From Parachlorella kessleri (Eukaryota > Chlorophyta > Trebouxiophyceae > Chlorellales > Chlorellaceae): 18,291 nt of DNA. The number at the start of each line of letters is the position of its first letter. Position 1 is the stretch's first letter. Location of the stretch: contig BBXU01000501.1 in the NCBI GenBank assembly GCA_001598975.1, positions 1 to 18,291 on the forward strand. The letters are read 5' to 3'. The notes beneath the pieces were generated by a model. It saw nothing but the letters and a program-made list of their open reading frames with translations. It was not told the DNA's origin and did no database searches. Shown piece by piece: positions 9,096-18,043 of the stretch. Both the position numbers and the translations under genes were made by a program.

Positions 9096-9640
9096 ATAGA
9101 AAATAAACTAAGTTAAATTGTGGAGCTAGCGAAAACCTCAACCGTTACAAGCTTCACCTGGGAGGAAAGCAAAGACGGACTGTGGATCCTCTGACGACGC
9201 TCCTAAGGTATGTGCAAAGGGTCGTGTGCCGCTTGTTGGCGCAGCGCAACTGTGCAACACCTGGGCAACACCCTGTCGCGCTGTGGACGGAATGACATAT
9301 ACCGGTACTGAGGGCCTGCCCTGGTTTGCGCCTGTGTTCGTGGGGCAGCAAGCTGACTTGTTCCACGTGTTGGTTAGGCCCGTGTAGAACACATGCCTTC
9401 GTCACAGCCCTGGTCAGTTTCTGTTGTTTCGGCAAGTGCAGCCCTTAAGCTCCCAATCTCTTTTATGTGAGTGTCTCTTTTATGTCAGGGTTATTTTGTA
9501 GAACTGCGTGGTGGTCAGCCTGGCTCAACGTTGCAGGACATCCATGGAGAGAAGGGGTTGCAGCATGAGGTACGGTACTATCCCGCAGACGGGGATCCTT
9601 AAAATGAAGTCGGCCGGTAAGCAGATACCGCGCCGCTCGC

Positions 9641-9688
<48 letters not shown>

Positions 9689-10546
9689 GGAGGGACGGGG
9701 GGGGCTCGGTCTGAAATTGCTTGTTTGTTGGCGATATGCAGCATGCTTCTGTAAGTCCTGAGCAGCCCACTGGCTGCCACTACGTATATGGGACCATGCT
9801 TTGCTGTGCGAACAGCTTCTTATCTGGGAATTGGGTTTTTATCCCTTACTGCTTCCCTCGCAGGTAGCACCGCACGTCCGGTGGCTGCTGTTGGAAGATA
9901 CAATGGCCCTGAACATGGTGTGGAAGGAGGTGTGGGACATTTATGCTACTGCAGTGACAGCAGGGCAGGGATTTGCCTGCGGAGATGACGATAGGGCATG
10001 TGGCTGGCACACAATTGCACACGTGCATGAGCGAGAGCGAAGCATTGGTAAATGAGTTTGAGGTCACCCCCTCTGAGCCCTGGTGTGACAGCAACAGCAT
10101 TGACATGAGGAGCACAGAGGGCAGGAGTAATGGGGTTGCCGTTGCAGCAGTGCTTTGACCACTCCCTGCGTGGATGCAAAGTGGGTGTTACGGGAAGGCA
10201 GACATCGGAAAGAAGACCTGGCTGCAAAGTGGGGCTGAAGGGAAGCAGGCAGTGGTCAGGAAATGTGCCTGCAAACTAGGTTTCAGTGTGGACTTTTAGC
10301 CACATGCGGGGTCAGCTGCCCATCCATCGGCTGATAGATGTCCTGCTTGGCATAAGATCATGAGAAGCTGGCGCATACCTGTGTGGAGGATGCCCATGGC
10401 AGCCTTCTTCTGTGCATGCAAGCCACTCCAGAGAAGTCTTTGAGGATGGCAAAGTGGATATTGTGGCATGTGTAAAGCACTGTGATCATTGTGACAAACT
10501 CAGCAAGCTATATACATATTGTGTTGCCCTGCTGGCCTGCAGAGGC
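9096..10546. other. Largely unassigned region upstream of caspase-like gene A, with one candidate exon
   Basis: No gene is clearly recognisable. A candidate exon starts at 9863 after a good acceptor (ttccctcgcag) and reads VAPHVRWLLLEDTMALNMVW and onward in one frame, or STARPVAAVGRYNGPEHGVE in another. A possible partner exon with a gtaagc donor ends at 9616. I cannot choose between the frames or name a family. A near-repeat ctcttttatgt(g/c)ag lies at about 9459 and 9474, and tgcaaagtggg recurs near 10175 and 10223. The sequence from 10412 is open in frame with gene A and could hold an upstream start. Confidence 0.35.
9638..9686. repeat. Composite (CG)n(TG)n microsatellite
   Basis: About nine CG dinucleotides run directly into about sixteen TG dinucleotides, giving roughly 49 bases of strictly alternating purine and pyrimidine. 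Such tracts can adopt left-handed Z-DNA and are prone to slippage. Confidence 0.9.
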
Positions 10547-12860
10547 ATGGGACATAAACAAAACAAACTACCACGCGTGGCGCTCGTTGTCGGCCTTGAA
10601 AACTACAACCCAATTCAATTGGGTAAACCACCAATAGATGGGGTTGTTAATGATGTGGACGCCATGGCGGAGATGCTGGCGAGGAAGGGTGGCTTCCAGG
10701 TATCTGTGCCCTTGGCTTCCAATTGAGCAGTGCGAGATCGTGGAAGCGAACCCAGTGTGTCGCAGCAACCTCAGCACAAGCACACGGGTGACTCTTCTTT
10801 TTCGGGTGGCAAATTGTAGCCATTGTCATGTGTTAATGTGCCTAGTGATTTTCTCCTCGGTATTGGAAAGGCCTAGGCACACCACCAATATTTGCCTGAG
10901 GCATGGGAAATGGCAGCCACGATAAAAGGCCATATCATATAGAATCATAAAAATGGGCATGCTTCTGCAACCACCTTTGGGCAGGGCAATCACCAAGTAC
11001 TATATGTACCCTCCAGGTGGCTCGATGCGTCGACCCTGACGAGAAATGCCTCGTGAAAGCCCTGAATGATTTAGAAACCGAGATCAAGGGGTACAGTGGG
11101 AGTGGCGGATGCGTGGCCCTATTATACTACACAGGTGAGACAGAGCGTCAGGCATGGGCAGTAAATTCCTGTTGCAGTAAATTTATACTGCCTTACAGTG
11201 CCTACCTAACCAAGCTACTAAACGAACTATGCACTTGTAGCACTGGCTAAAAATGATCCCTGAAAATGATCCAGGAATTACCAGAACGCAAATGTGCCTT
11301 CAAGCTGCCTGTAAACCGTTCAGCTGGCATATGCACCACGGCACAAACATTGACAAGCAGCAGAGACGGATGTTCATGGTGTATATGCTTATGATGCACA
11401 CCACTTGTGGCAAAAAGATGGCTGCACAGACTCCCGATGGCCTTCCCTTGTATGCTTTACCACTTGGGAACGTCTTACCTGGCATTGCCTGAAGTGCCAG
11501 TGGAGGCCGCAACAGCTATTCATATAGACTTCATGCTTTTGCAGGGCACGGGATGATGGACCACGCCTCGAACCACTACATGCTCCCGCAAAGAGGGGAA
11601 TGGAACCCCTTCGAATACCTGGGAGCTCAGGGGTGCATGGCTGAGGGGAGTCAAGGCGTCCTTGCCATACTGGCAGGTGCCAAGGCATCTGTAGCTCTGT
11701 TCGATCTCTGCCCACGCAGTTTTGGGGGCACCCTGGAATGTGGCTGGAAGGGACCTCTCGTCAGTGCAGGGACAGACATTGACAACCTGGTGGTGGCATA
11801 TAGCTCCCCTACTAGTATGCAGCGGGGCGTCTTCACTGGTGCGGTCCTTAAGGTTGGTGCACTGGTTACACTCTGGCCTTGAAAACATTTTACCACCTCT
11901 TGGGCTTGCAAGGGACATTTTGCTGTACTTGCTAGAACGCTAGGCGGTGCAGTACCCGTGAGAGCATAACATATTGAAGGGGCAAGTTAAGTCCCGTTGG
12001 TTGAGATTTGTTGCATGTCGCAAGCAAATATATACTGTAGTAGGTGCTGCAATGGGTTCGTCAGACACTCTGATGGATGCGCTTGTGCATATGCAGTATC
12101 TTTGTGATGACCTGGCCGTGGATAGGGCACTATGTGCCATACATGAGAGGGTTGTCGATGTCACGAAAAACGCCTTAAGGCCTGTTATCACCTACCAAAA
12201 CCCAACCATTTTACACAGGCTTTGCTTGGTAAGTTCATGCCCAGGACTTGCGTGCATGCCAGCAACCCTGCTGTGCAGCTTGCACACATGCCAAGCTGCC
12301 CCATGCCCCCAGTTTGAAAGAAATTAATGGTGAGGATGATGGGATGTGCATGGCCCCTTCCAGGGCTTGCTCAACCAAAGCGGAGCTAGCAGCGTGATGG
12401 AGAATGCCGAGCTGGGCCGGGTCGATGCTCCATGTCCCGCACAGGGCCAGGTGTGTGAGCATCCCTTCCAACCAGCAATGATGCTTCCCAGCGCTGGAAA
12501 GAATGTGTTCGTATCCGTTCCAGAGTGCATTAAAATGAAGCTTGTTAAGTTGCGTGTTCAGACATGATCGGGCGTCAAGGGCCAAGGGGGTGGAGGGAAT
12601 GATTTGACATTCTTGGTGCATCCTTGCAGGTGGAGTCGCCACTGTCAAGCAATGTCGACAGGGTGCCACCTGTTCCTGTTGGGGGGAACGACAGTGCTCA
12701 TGGCGGTAGGTCTGGAAGCCCCGCCCCCCCCCTGCCTCAGGCTTCAGATGTGCTTTCTCAGGATGGTTCTTGCATTTGGCAACTGATGAAAGCCGTGCTA
12801 CTGTGGCCAGGGTCTGATATATGCTACCGTTGCAAGCTTGCAACGTGGGGGGGTCCTTAA
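10547..12860 (+). CDS. Caspase-like protease (peptidase C14 fold), tandem copy A
   Basis: Six exons: 10547-10699, 11017-11134, 11545-11852, 12097-12228, 12364-12450, 12630-12860; they join in phase to 342 residues ending at TAA. The N-terminus has the C14 opening LPRVALVVGLENY and a NDVDAMAEMLARKGGF helix; YYTGHG gives catalytic His92; VALFDLC gives Cys146; a later NLVVAYSS..RGVFTGAVLK segment corresponds to the small-subunit region. The C-terminus is Ser/Pro-rich and unlike copy B. Family knowledge: C14 proteases include caspases, metacaspases, paracaspases and bacterial orthocaspases. The D-x-C context lacks the HSG typical of plant metacaspases and looks nearer to para- or orthocaspases. 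Oddities: a Pro is inserted after the catalytic Cys (DLCPRS) and exon 3 is 54 bases shorter than in copy B, so activity is uncertain. The start ATG follows a cag acceptor-like site, and an upstream in-frame ATG at 10412 is an alternative. The last two exons rest only on splice sites and phase. Confidence 0.72.
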
Positions 12861-12865
12861 GGACC
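12828..12865. other. Two adjacent perfect palindromes at the stop codon of gene A
   Basis: cgttgcaagcttgcaacg (18 bases, 12828-12845) and ggtccttaaggacc (14 bases, 12852-12865) are both perfect palindromes, separated by six G-rich bases. The second contains the TAA stop of gene A. In RNA they could fold into short stems, though without loops. Function unknown; processing, 3' end or protein binding are guesses. Confidence 0.7.
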
Positions 12866-12917
12866 TATCCCTTGCCAAAACCTGTCCCCTGCCGGAACTC
12901 ACAGTCCCGTTGGCAAA

Positions 12918-15059
12918 TTGCATGTGAGCAAGCTCATCTTATCAAGCCTGGTGAACTTTGGATCAAGGTGGGAGGGACGGCTGCTCATCATGGAAGGTTT
13001 ACATGTGACGGCAGGGACAAGCTTACCATCTTGCCCAGCATGTTGTTCACACTGCCGTGCAGAGGTTTCCCTAAACCAGCTACCTCGCGTAGGACTGGTC
13101 ATTGGTGTGCAAGACTACGACCCACAGCAGATTCCAAAACTCGAGGCAGTGCATGACAATGTGGACGCTATGAGGGAGATGCTGGAGGACAAGGGCGGCT
13201 TCAAGGTACCCAAGCACCTGGGCGTATTGCCCTGCTGTTGTTATTGGCGGTTGGTATGCCAGGCAGGCACGTGAGGCTGTGAGGTGACCGCCCAAACTGA
13301 ACCAGTGTACATCTGCCTGGGTTACCATGAGCCTTAGGCCCAAGGGGCCTTACGTGGGCATATGTTAGGGCTTATGGTGAGCCCCACACAAACAAGAGCT
13401 GGATCAACACCTGCTACAGCCCAAGTGGTGTAAGCAGGTGCCCTCCAACCAGCTTCGTGGTTCGCAGATACATGTAACACATCGAACTGATCCTGCTCCC
13501 TTCAGGTGCGTGTGTCAATGGACCCTGACCAGCGGTCGCTTGTCAATGCCCTCCGTGACTTTGAGAGGGCCATTCAGAATTATGACGCGAGTGGCGGCTG
13601 CATGGCTGTTTTATACTATTCAGGTGAGCGCGTGTGTGTCTGGGGCGGGCGGGGCGGGGGGGGGGGGGGGGCATTCCTCCATGCCAGCTTAACCCTCTCC
13701 CTCGCCTGTTGGGTCTCTCAGTCCCACTGCTTGCACCTTTCAGAGAGTAAGCCCCCCCTGCCCATTTGTTTCTGTTCATCGCCTACATTAGACAGTCCTT
13801 GCGTAGGTAGCATGACCGACAGTGATGCCCAAGGCAACTTTGCAAGGAACGACGAGCACCCCTTGATGGACACCATCCAGCTAACATGTGCAACATCGTT
13901 TTTACATGGAACATGTGTGTCGCGATGCAGCGTAGGAGACTGCCCTCTTGCGCTTTGAGGGTGCATGCATTGTGATACTGGGGTGTGCAGACGACTGCAT
14001 TTTGCAAGCCCATGGGAAAATAGCAATTGGCGTCTCACCTTATTGTCCCTAACGTACAAGATACAGCAGCAGCTGAATTGTCCCTTCATGTGTAGGGCAT
14101 GGACTGATGGACCAGGAATTTGACCACTACATGCTGCCCAAGGACTGGGACATGGAGAGGGGTATCGGTGCAGCCATTGACTACTATGGCTGCAAGCTTG
14201 AGGGGCGCAAGGGTGCTCTGTCCAAGCTGGCAGGCGCCAGGGCAGCAGTGGCGCTGTTCGACTGCTGCCGCAGCCTTGCAACTCCGGGCGCTATTAAGGT
14301 CCCTAACGAGCCAGACCAAGTGGCGCGCAACTGGAGGAGGGAGATCAGCCGCGAAGGCACTGGGGCAGACAACCTGCTGGTGGCGCATAGCTGCGGGCCC
14401 AAAGCTACGGCTCAGGAGGGGGCGCGCCACGGCGTCTTCACTGCTGCCATACTCAAGGTCAGTGCGTACGCGCTGTGAGATGGTACAATGCTGCGTGAAG
14501 CGGGGCTTCTCGGCATGTAACATGTCTGAGCAGGAGTGGTATATGCACTAGTAGAAGTAGAATACCCAGGGGAGGAGCGCATGCCCAGAGTCATGAGATG
14601 CATTACGTGCCAGGAAAGCTACAGCACAGCAGGATGCTGGAGTAATTCCTTATCATCCTCCCAGTCGCTGTCTGCAGAACCTCTGTGATGGGATGACTGT
14701 TGCTGAGGCGGTCACGGCCATCTATGATGAGGTCAAGCTGGTGACTGGGGGTCACCAACTGCCGGTTTATTCCTCCCACAAGCCAGCTGTGTTTGCCAAG
14801 CTTTGCTTGGTGAGTTCAGCCCCAGGCTTGCCTACCATCACTAATGGAAGCCCACTTCCTCTGTGCAACCTGCACTTGCTTGTATGCTGGGGCGGCACCG
14901 GCGTGCACCCATGGCCCCTTCGAGGGACATGCCAGCAAGGGGCGTGCCATGCGGGATGCGCTCATCTGTGAGCTGTCACACTCTGCTTCTTCTTATGAGA
15001 CCATGCGACTGGCTGGTCGGATTGAGGGGGGAAAGCCAGGAACACTAACCAGCATTTGA
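12918..15059 (+). CDS. Caspase-like protease (peptidase C14 fold), tandem copy B
   Basis: Five exons: 12918 (or ATG at 12990)-13205, 13506-13623, 14096-14457, 14678-14809, 14925-15059, all phase-consistent, giving 344 (or 320) residues. Counting from 12918: the opening LPRVGLVIGVQDYDP, NVDAMREMLEDKGGF, then YYSGHG with catalytic His137, HYMLP, and VALFDCCRS with catalytic Cys193; NLLVAHSCGP and HGVFTAAILK mark the small-subunit part, followed by a helical segment (MTVAEAVTAIYDEVK). The D-x-C-R context and the closing layout recall paracaspases and bacterial orthocaspases more than plant metacaspases. Exons 2 and 4 have exactly the same lengths (118 and 132 bases) as in copy A, and intron phases match, so the pair arose by tandem duplication. 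The acceptor of the last exon (cccttcgag) is weak compared with the ccttccag in copy A. The dyad is intact, so an active protease is plausible. Which ATG is used is not clear. Confidence 0.75.
13642..13671 (+). repeat. G-run in the second intron of gene B (possible G-quadruplex)
   Basis: Just after the donor at 13624 the intron has ggggc, gggc, ggggc and then about 16 G in a row. This satisfies a simple four-run G-quadruplex pattern on the coding strand. The G count may be uncertain because such runs are error-prone in sequencing. Confidence 0.7.
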
Positions 15060-16242
15060 GCCACCAACTTTAATATAGTGCCTCCTTTCACCGCCTTGCA
15101 CAACCCCTTTCCGAGGATCTAGGCACGTCCTGCGAAGGGCCATGCGATTGTAATTGTGCACCCTAACATGGTTAGCTGTGCCTTACCTAGGTAGTCATGG
15201 CGGCAACCAGGTGTTCGAAGGAAGACATCACAACGAAGGTGCTCAGGACACAGTAGATCAGCTTGTCTTCATGCAGGCCGCCCCCGCTAACAGTGGAGGC
15301 TCCTGAGGCATAAGCGTATTGTACGGGAGCTGAAACTGGTGAGCACCTCCCACCCACACACAGCCAGCGTGGACTGGGTCCGATCTTCGCTTGGCTGGGG
15401 ACTGCATAGCATGTCAGTTGGCCATGAAAACTGAAGAAGCACGGAGATAGAGGCGGCCTTGCTGGTTTGGCATACCTGTTTGGTGCAGCACAAACAGAGG
15501 TGGCAGGGGACGGTGTGCACTTCTTGACTGCAGCACAAGCCCCTATCCCATGTCTGTGGGTCTTAGATGGCTCATTGCTTGCATCCTTGAAGGGCACTTC
15601 TTGGCTGCAGCACAAGCCCCTATTCCATGTCTGTGGGTCTCAGAGGGCCCATCGCTTGCAGCCATTTAAAGAGCAAGACCCCCCTGCCATACAGCCATAC
15701 AGAGTTCCAACCCCATATGAAACTCTCGCAAGGCAGACGCAAACCGTGTGTTAGCATTGGTCGAGGGTGCCTCTCAGTCACTATCCTTTTTCTTGCTGCA
15801 GGGGTACTTGGGCTCTGTGCTTGACATTAACCTGCATGAAGTCTAGGGGGTAAGTGAAGGCAAGCAGCCAAGGAGCAGATAGTTAGCATGCTGCGTATGG
15901 GCATGGCCCTCCCGCTCAGCAAGCAGCGAAGTGCCCTTGGCGTGCAGCGCCTGCAGGACTACCAGTGCAGCTATTGCAGTCCCTCGCGCATGCAGTGACC
16001 AGATCTTCCGTCTCAGGCGCTGGACAGAGCTGGAAGTGTCTCAGCAGCGGTGACTGCACCTGGTCCAAGGCTGCCCCTTCAGCCCGTTGCAGTTCAGCCA
16101 GCTCTTGACTGGGTGGCCAGGATGGGTGGCCAGAAATGACTTCTGCCAGCATGCCCGGACAGCAGGTCGCACAGCAATACGGTCTTCCAGGCATTGGCCC
16201 CCTCGCGGCAGCAGCCAGAGCAGCCCAGGCTGGCAGCCCACT
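15060..16242. other. Unassigned region downstream of gene B
   Basis: I see no recognisable gene. On the minus strand 15189-15335 reads as a possible terminal exon (contains LHEDKLIYCVLSTFVVMSSF and ends in TAG) with an acceptor-like cag at its upstream side, but I know no family for it. On the plus strand a stretch after ttgctgcag at 15800 reads YLGSVLDINLHE before a stop. A 77-bp duplicate lies at 15517-15670. From about 15900 the sequence may already be part of the decayed LINE described downstream. Confidence 0.35.
15517..15670 (+). repeat. Two tandem copies of a 77-bp unit
   Basis: Copies start at gcacttcttg at 15517 and 15594. Both share ctgcagcacaagcccctat and catgtctgtgggtct and differ by scattered substitutions, mostly in the second half. 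No frame is kept through both, as the period is not a multiple of three, so it looks non-coding. Confidence 0.8.
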
Positions 16243-16960
16243 TTGGGTGCCCTCCTCATGCTGGCTGGTGACATTGTGGTTTTGGCCAGGTCAGCAGAAG
16301 GGCTGCGAACTTCTCCTCAGGAATCTGATGGCAGCTTGCCAGTGCTGTTGCCTCACCAACAGCCACAGCAAGACGGAACTCACATTGGTGGGCGGTGAAG
16401 ATGCTACAGCCAGCGCGGGCTGTGGGGGCGTCCAACCAAAGCGTAGCATGCTTAACTGCGGTAGTTTGAGGGGAGGCAGGCAATGGTGGCCCAATTCACC
16501 TTTCGCAGGCCTCCCTCTCAGCTGCTGGTAGTGCCCCTCCTGCTTAGCATGGGGGCACAGGCTGCAGCCAATGCTGCCACGAGACGGCGACCGGGCAGCA
16601 ACAGGCCTCTCCTGCAGGTCAGCCAAGAACCAGCAGGACAAGGCCCCCCCCTGTCCCTGAGGGCCCACAGGCCAGCCAACAGGCAGGTGCTAGCAGCCGT
16701 TCCAGGTGGCCGCTCGAGATCTGAGCCGGAGGCAGCGTGCTTTGTTGATGTAAGAGAAGTCCAGTACCTTGGCAGCAGTTTCACAAACACCATGGAGCTG
16801 GAGAGTGAGTTAAGCTACAGGCTCTTGCTGGTGCGGCTGGGGTTTGGAGGTGGTGGGGAAGCTTCTTTACCCCAAGGCTGAACACTAGGCTGGCAGTGTT
16901 ACTGGTGCTGGGGATGTCATTAGGACTCTATGGCTGCGAGTCACTGGCACTGACCTGTGC
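16243..16960 (+). pseudogene. Decayed LINE reverse transcriptase fragment
   Basis: Pieces of a LINE reverse transcriptase are readable in order but in different frames. LAGDIVVLARSAEGL at about 16261-16305 corresponds to the FADD catalytic box (ADD changed to AGD). SKTELTLVGG (to about 16399) is in a second frame, VQYLGSSFTNTMELESE (about 16756-16809) back in the first, and LGLYGCESLALT (about 16920-16955) in the third. The order active-site box, KTE, YLG, YGCE-LT matches the palm and thumb of many LINE enzymes. At least three frame changes and the altered catalytic Asp show it is dead. It differs in state from the intact-frame element at 6184-9095, which lacks this domain. Remains may extend left to about 15900 and right to about 17330 but are not recognisable there. 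Confidence 0.7.
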
Positions 16961-17488
16961 ATGTAAACAGTGCCTGGTGCCTGGAGGCCTTTGATTTTGG
17001 TGGCAGTAACGCAAATAAAGTGGAGGTACGGCGACTGGAATGACAGGGTTGTACTTAGTCAAGGGCTGCATGCGGCGTATGAAGTAGGTGGTTTAGCAGT
17101 CAAAGTGCAAGCAGACAAGTCAGTCCTACGCCCCTACGTCCTCTCTGATCCGGGTTGCCTGCCACCTTCACCAAACACCCACTCCAAGCACCTGACTGTT
17201 GCCAATGAAAATGCACACTGCTGTTCGCACTATTTGCCACCCTTACTAGAAACAGCACAACACCTCAACCAAGTCCGTGCTGCAGGCCTGGAGATAGTAC
17301 ACAAGCTCAAACCCGAACACAGGGTGTGAAGCCTGAGCTCCGCAGCCCTACAACTGTGTTGCACCCCCAAAAGGCACACCAGCCCTGTCAGTCCAGTCCA
17401 GCCCAGCTCTACTCCCTGTTTGCACTACCTACCACCCATGCTAACAACAGTGAGCACGATGCCGTCAAAGGAAGGAGCATGTCCAGCA
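16961..17488. other. Unassigned stretch between the LINE remnant and the minus-strand gene
   Basis: A frame at 16970-17329 (+) is open for about 119 residues but has no motif I recognise; it may be more retroelement debris. The rest is likely 3' flanking DNA of the minus-strand gene. Nothing else was seen. Confidence 0.4.
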
Positions 17489-18043
17489 TCACGCAGCAGG
17501 GTCGGGGAAGGTTGGACCCTGCTTTATAACCAGGCGATATCCACAGTCTACCTCCCGCTCGCTGCAAAATAGCTGGGTAGGCTCATGGTGCAACATTGCA
17601 GTGACGTAGGCTCCCGTCGCACCACCCCCTACACTATACGCTACATCCTCATGCTTCTGGGCCCCGATGCTGTCCTTCTGCACCCTGTGCTCTCTATGTG
17701 CATTCTCAAGCTGCACGTGCGCACCAGCGCCACCCGGGCCAGCTGTACCTCCCGCAGCGAAGGTTTTCAGGACTCTTTCAGCGTTTGAGCGCTGAACGTA
17801 GACGATGACGTCCTTGCCGGACTTGTTGAGTACCCAAACTTTGTTGCTAAGCCACGGTAGCGCCTTTTTCCTATCCAGCTCCGTGTCCTTCAGGCGTGGC
17901 GTCTGCGTTATCTGCCGCCACAACTGCACACAAAGATAGAGAAGTTCAGTGCCAAAGCTCGCGCTGTTTTCGTGTATGTGGGTTCCCCATACCTTGATAC
18001 CTTCCTCCTCGCTCAGCTCCTCAACCTCGACGTTCTCCTCCAT
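17489..18043 (-). CDS. Hypothetical 184-residue protein, acidic N-terminus, no recognised family
   Basis: A single open frame reads from ATG (18043-18041) to a stop at 17491-17489, without visible introns. The first 15 residues are strongly acidic (MEENVEVEELSEEEG). The middle has KVWVLNKSGKDVIVYVQ, an alternating hydrophobic pattern as in a beta strand pair, then a Gly/Ala-rich linker (about 98-108). The C-terminal third (GGGATGAYVTAMLHHEPTQL through GYRLVIKQ) again looks like beta structure. There are two Cys in this part (FCSEREVDCG) and no signal peptide or membrane segment. I do not recognise it. Compared with the many overlapping frames in this GC-rich DNA it has a good Met start and natural-looking composition, so I think it is a real gene or a gene part, perhaps retroelement-captured. 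Confidence 0.5.
   Translation of the reverse strand: MEENVEVEELSEEEGIKVWGTHIHENSASFGTELLYLCVQLWRQITQTPRLKDTELDRKKALPWLSNKVWVLNKSGKDVIVYVQRSNAERVLKTFAAGGTAGPGGAGAHVQLENAHREHRVQKDSIGAQKHEDVAYSVGGGATGAYVTAMLHHEPTQLFCSEREVDCGYRLVIKQGPTFPDPAA

Noticed and set aside
9048..9114. aactaagt at both sides of the (TTC)n tail as a target-site duplication
   Set aside because: The upstream copy lies within the element's 3' untranslated region and not at its 5' end, so it cannot be a target-site duplication.
10547..12860. Naming the caspase-like genes as metacaspases
   Set aside because: The cysteine context is not the DSCHSG form of metacaspases; with no tree I keep the general C14 name.
15800..15846. YLGSVLDINLHE as part of a LINE (YLG motif)
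   Set aside because: The similarity is too short, lies upstream of the reverse transcriptase active-site box where the YLG motif should not be, and is followed at once by a stop.
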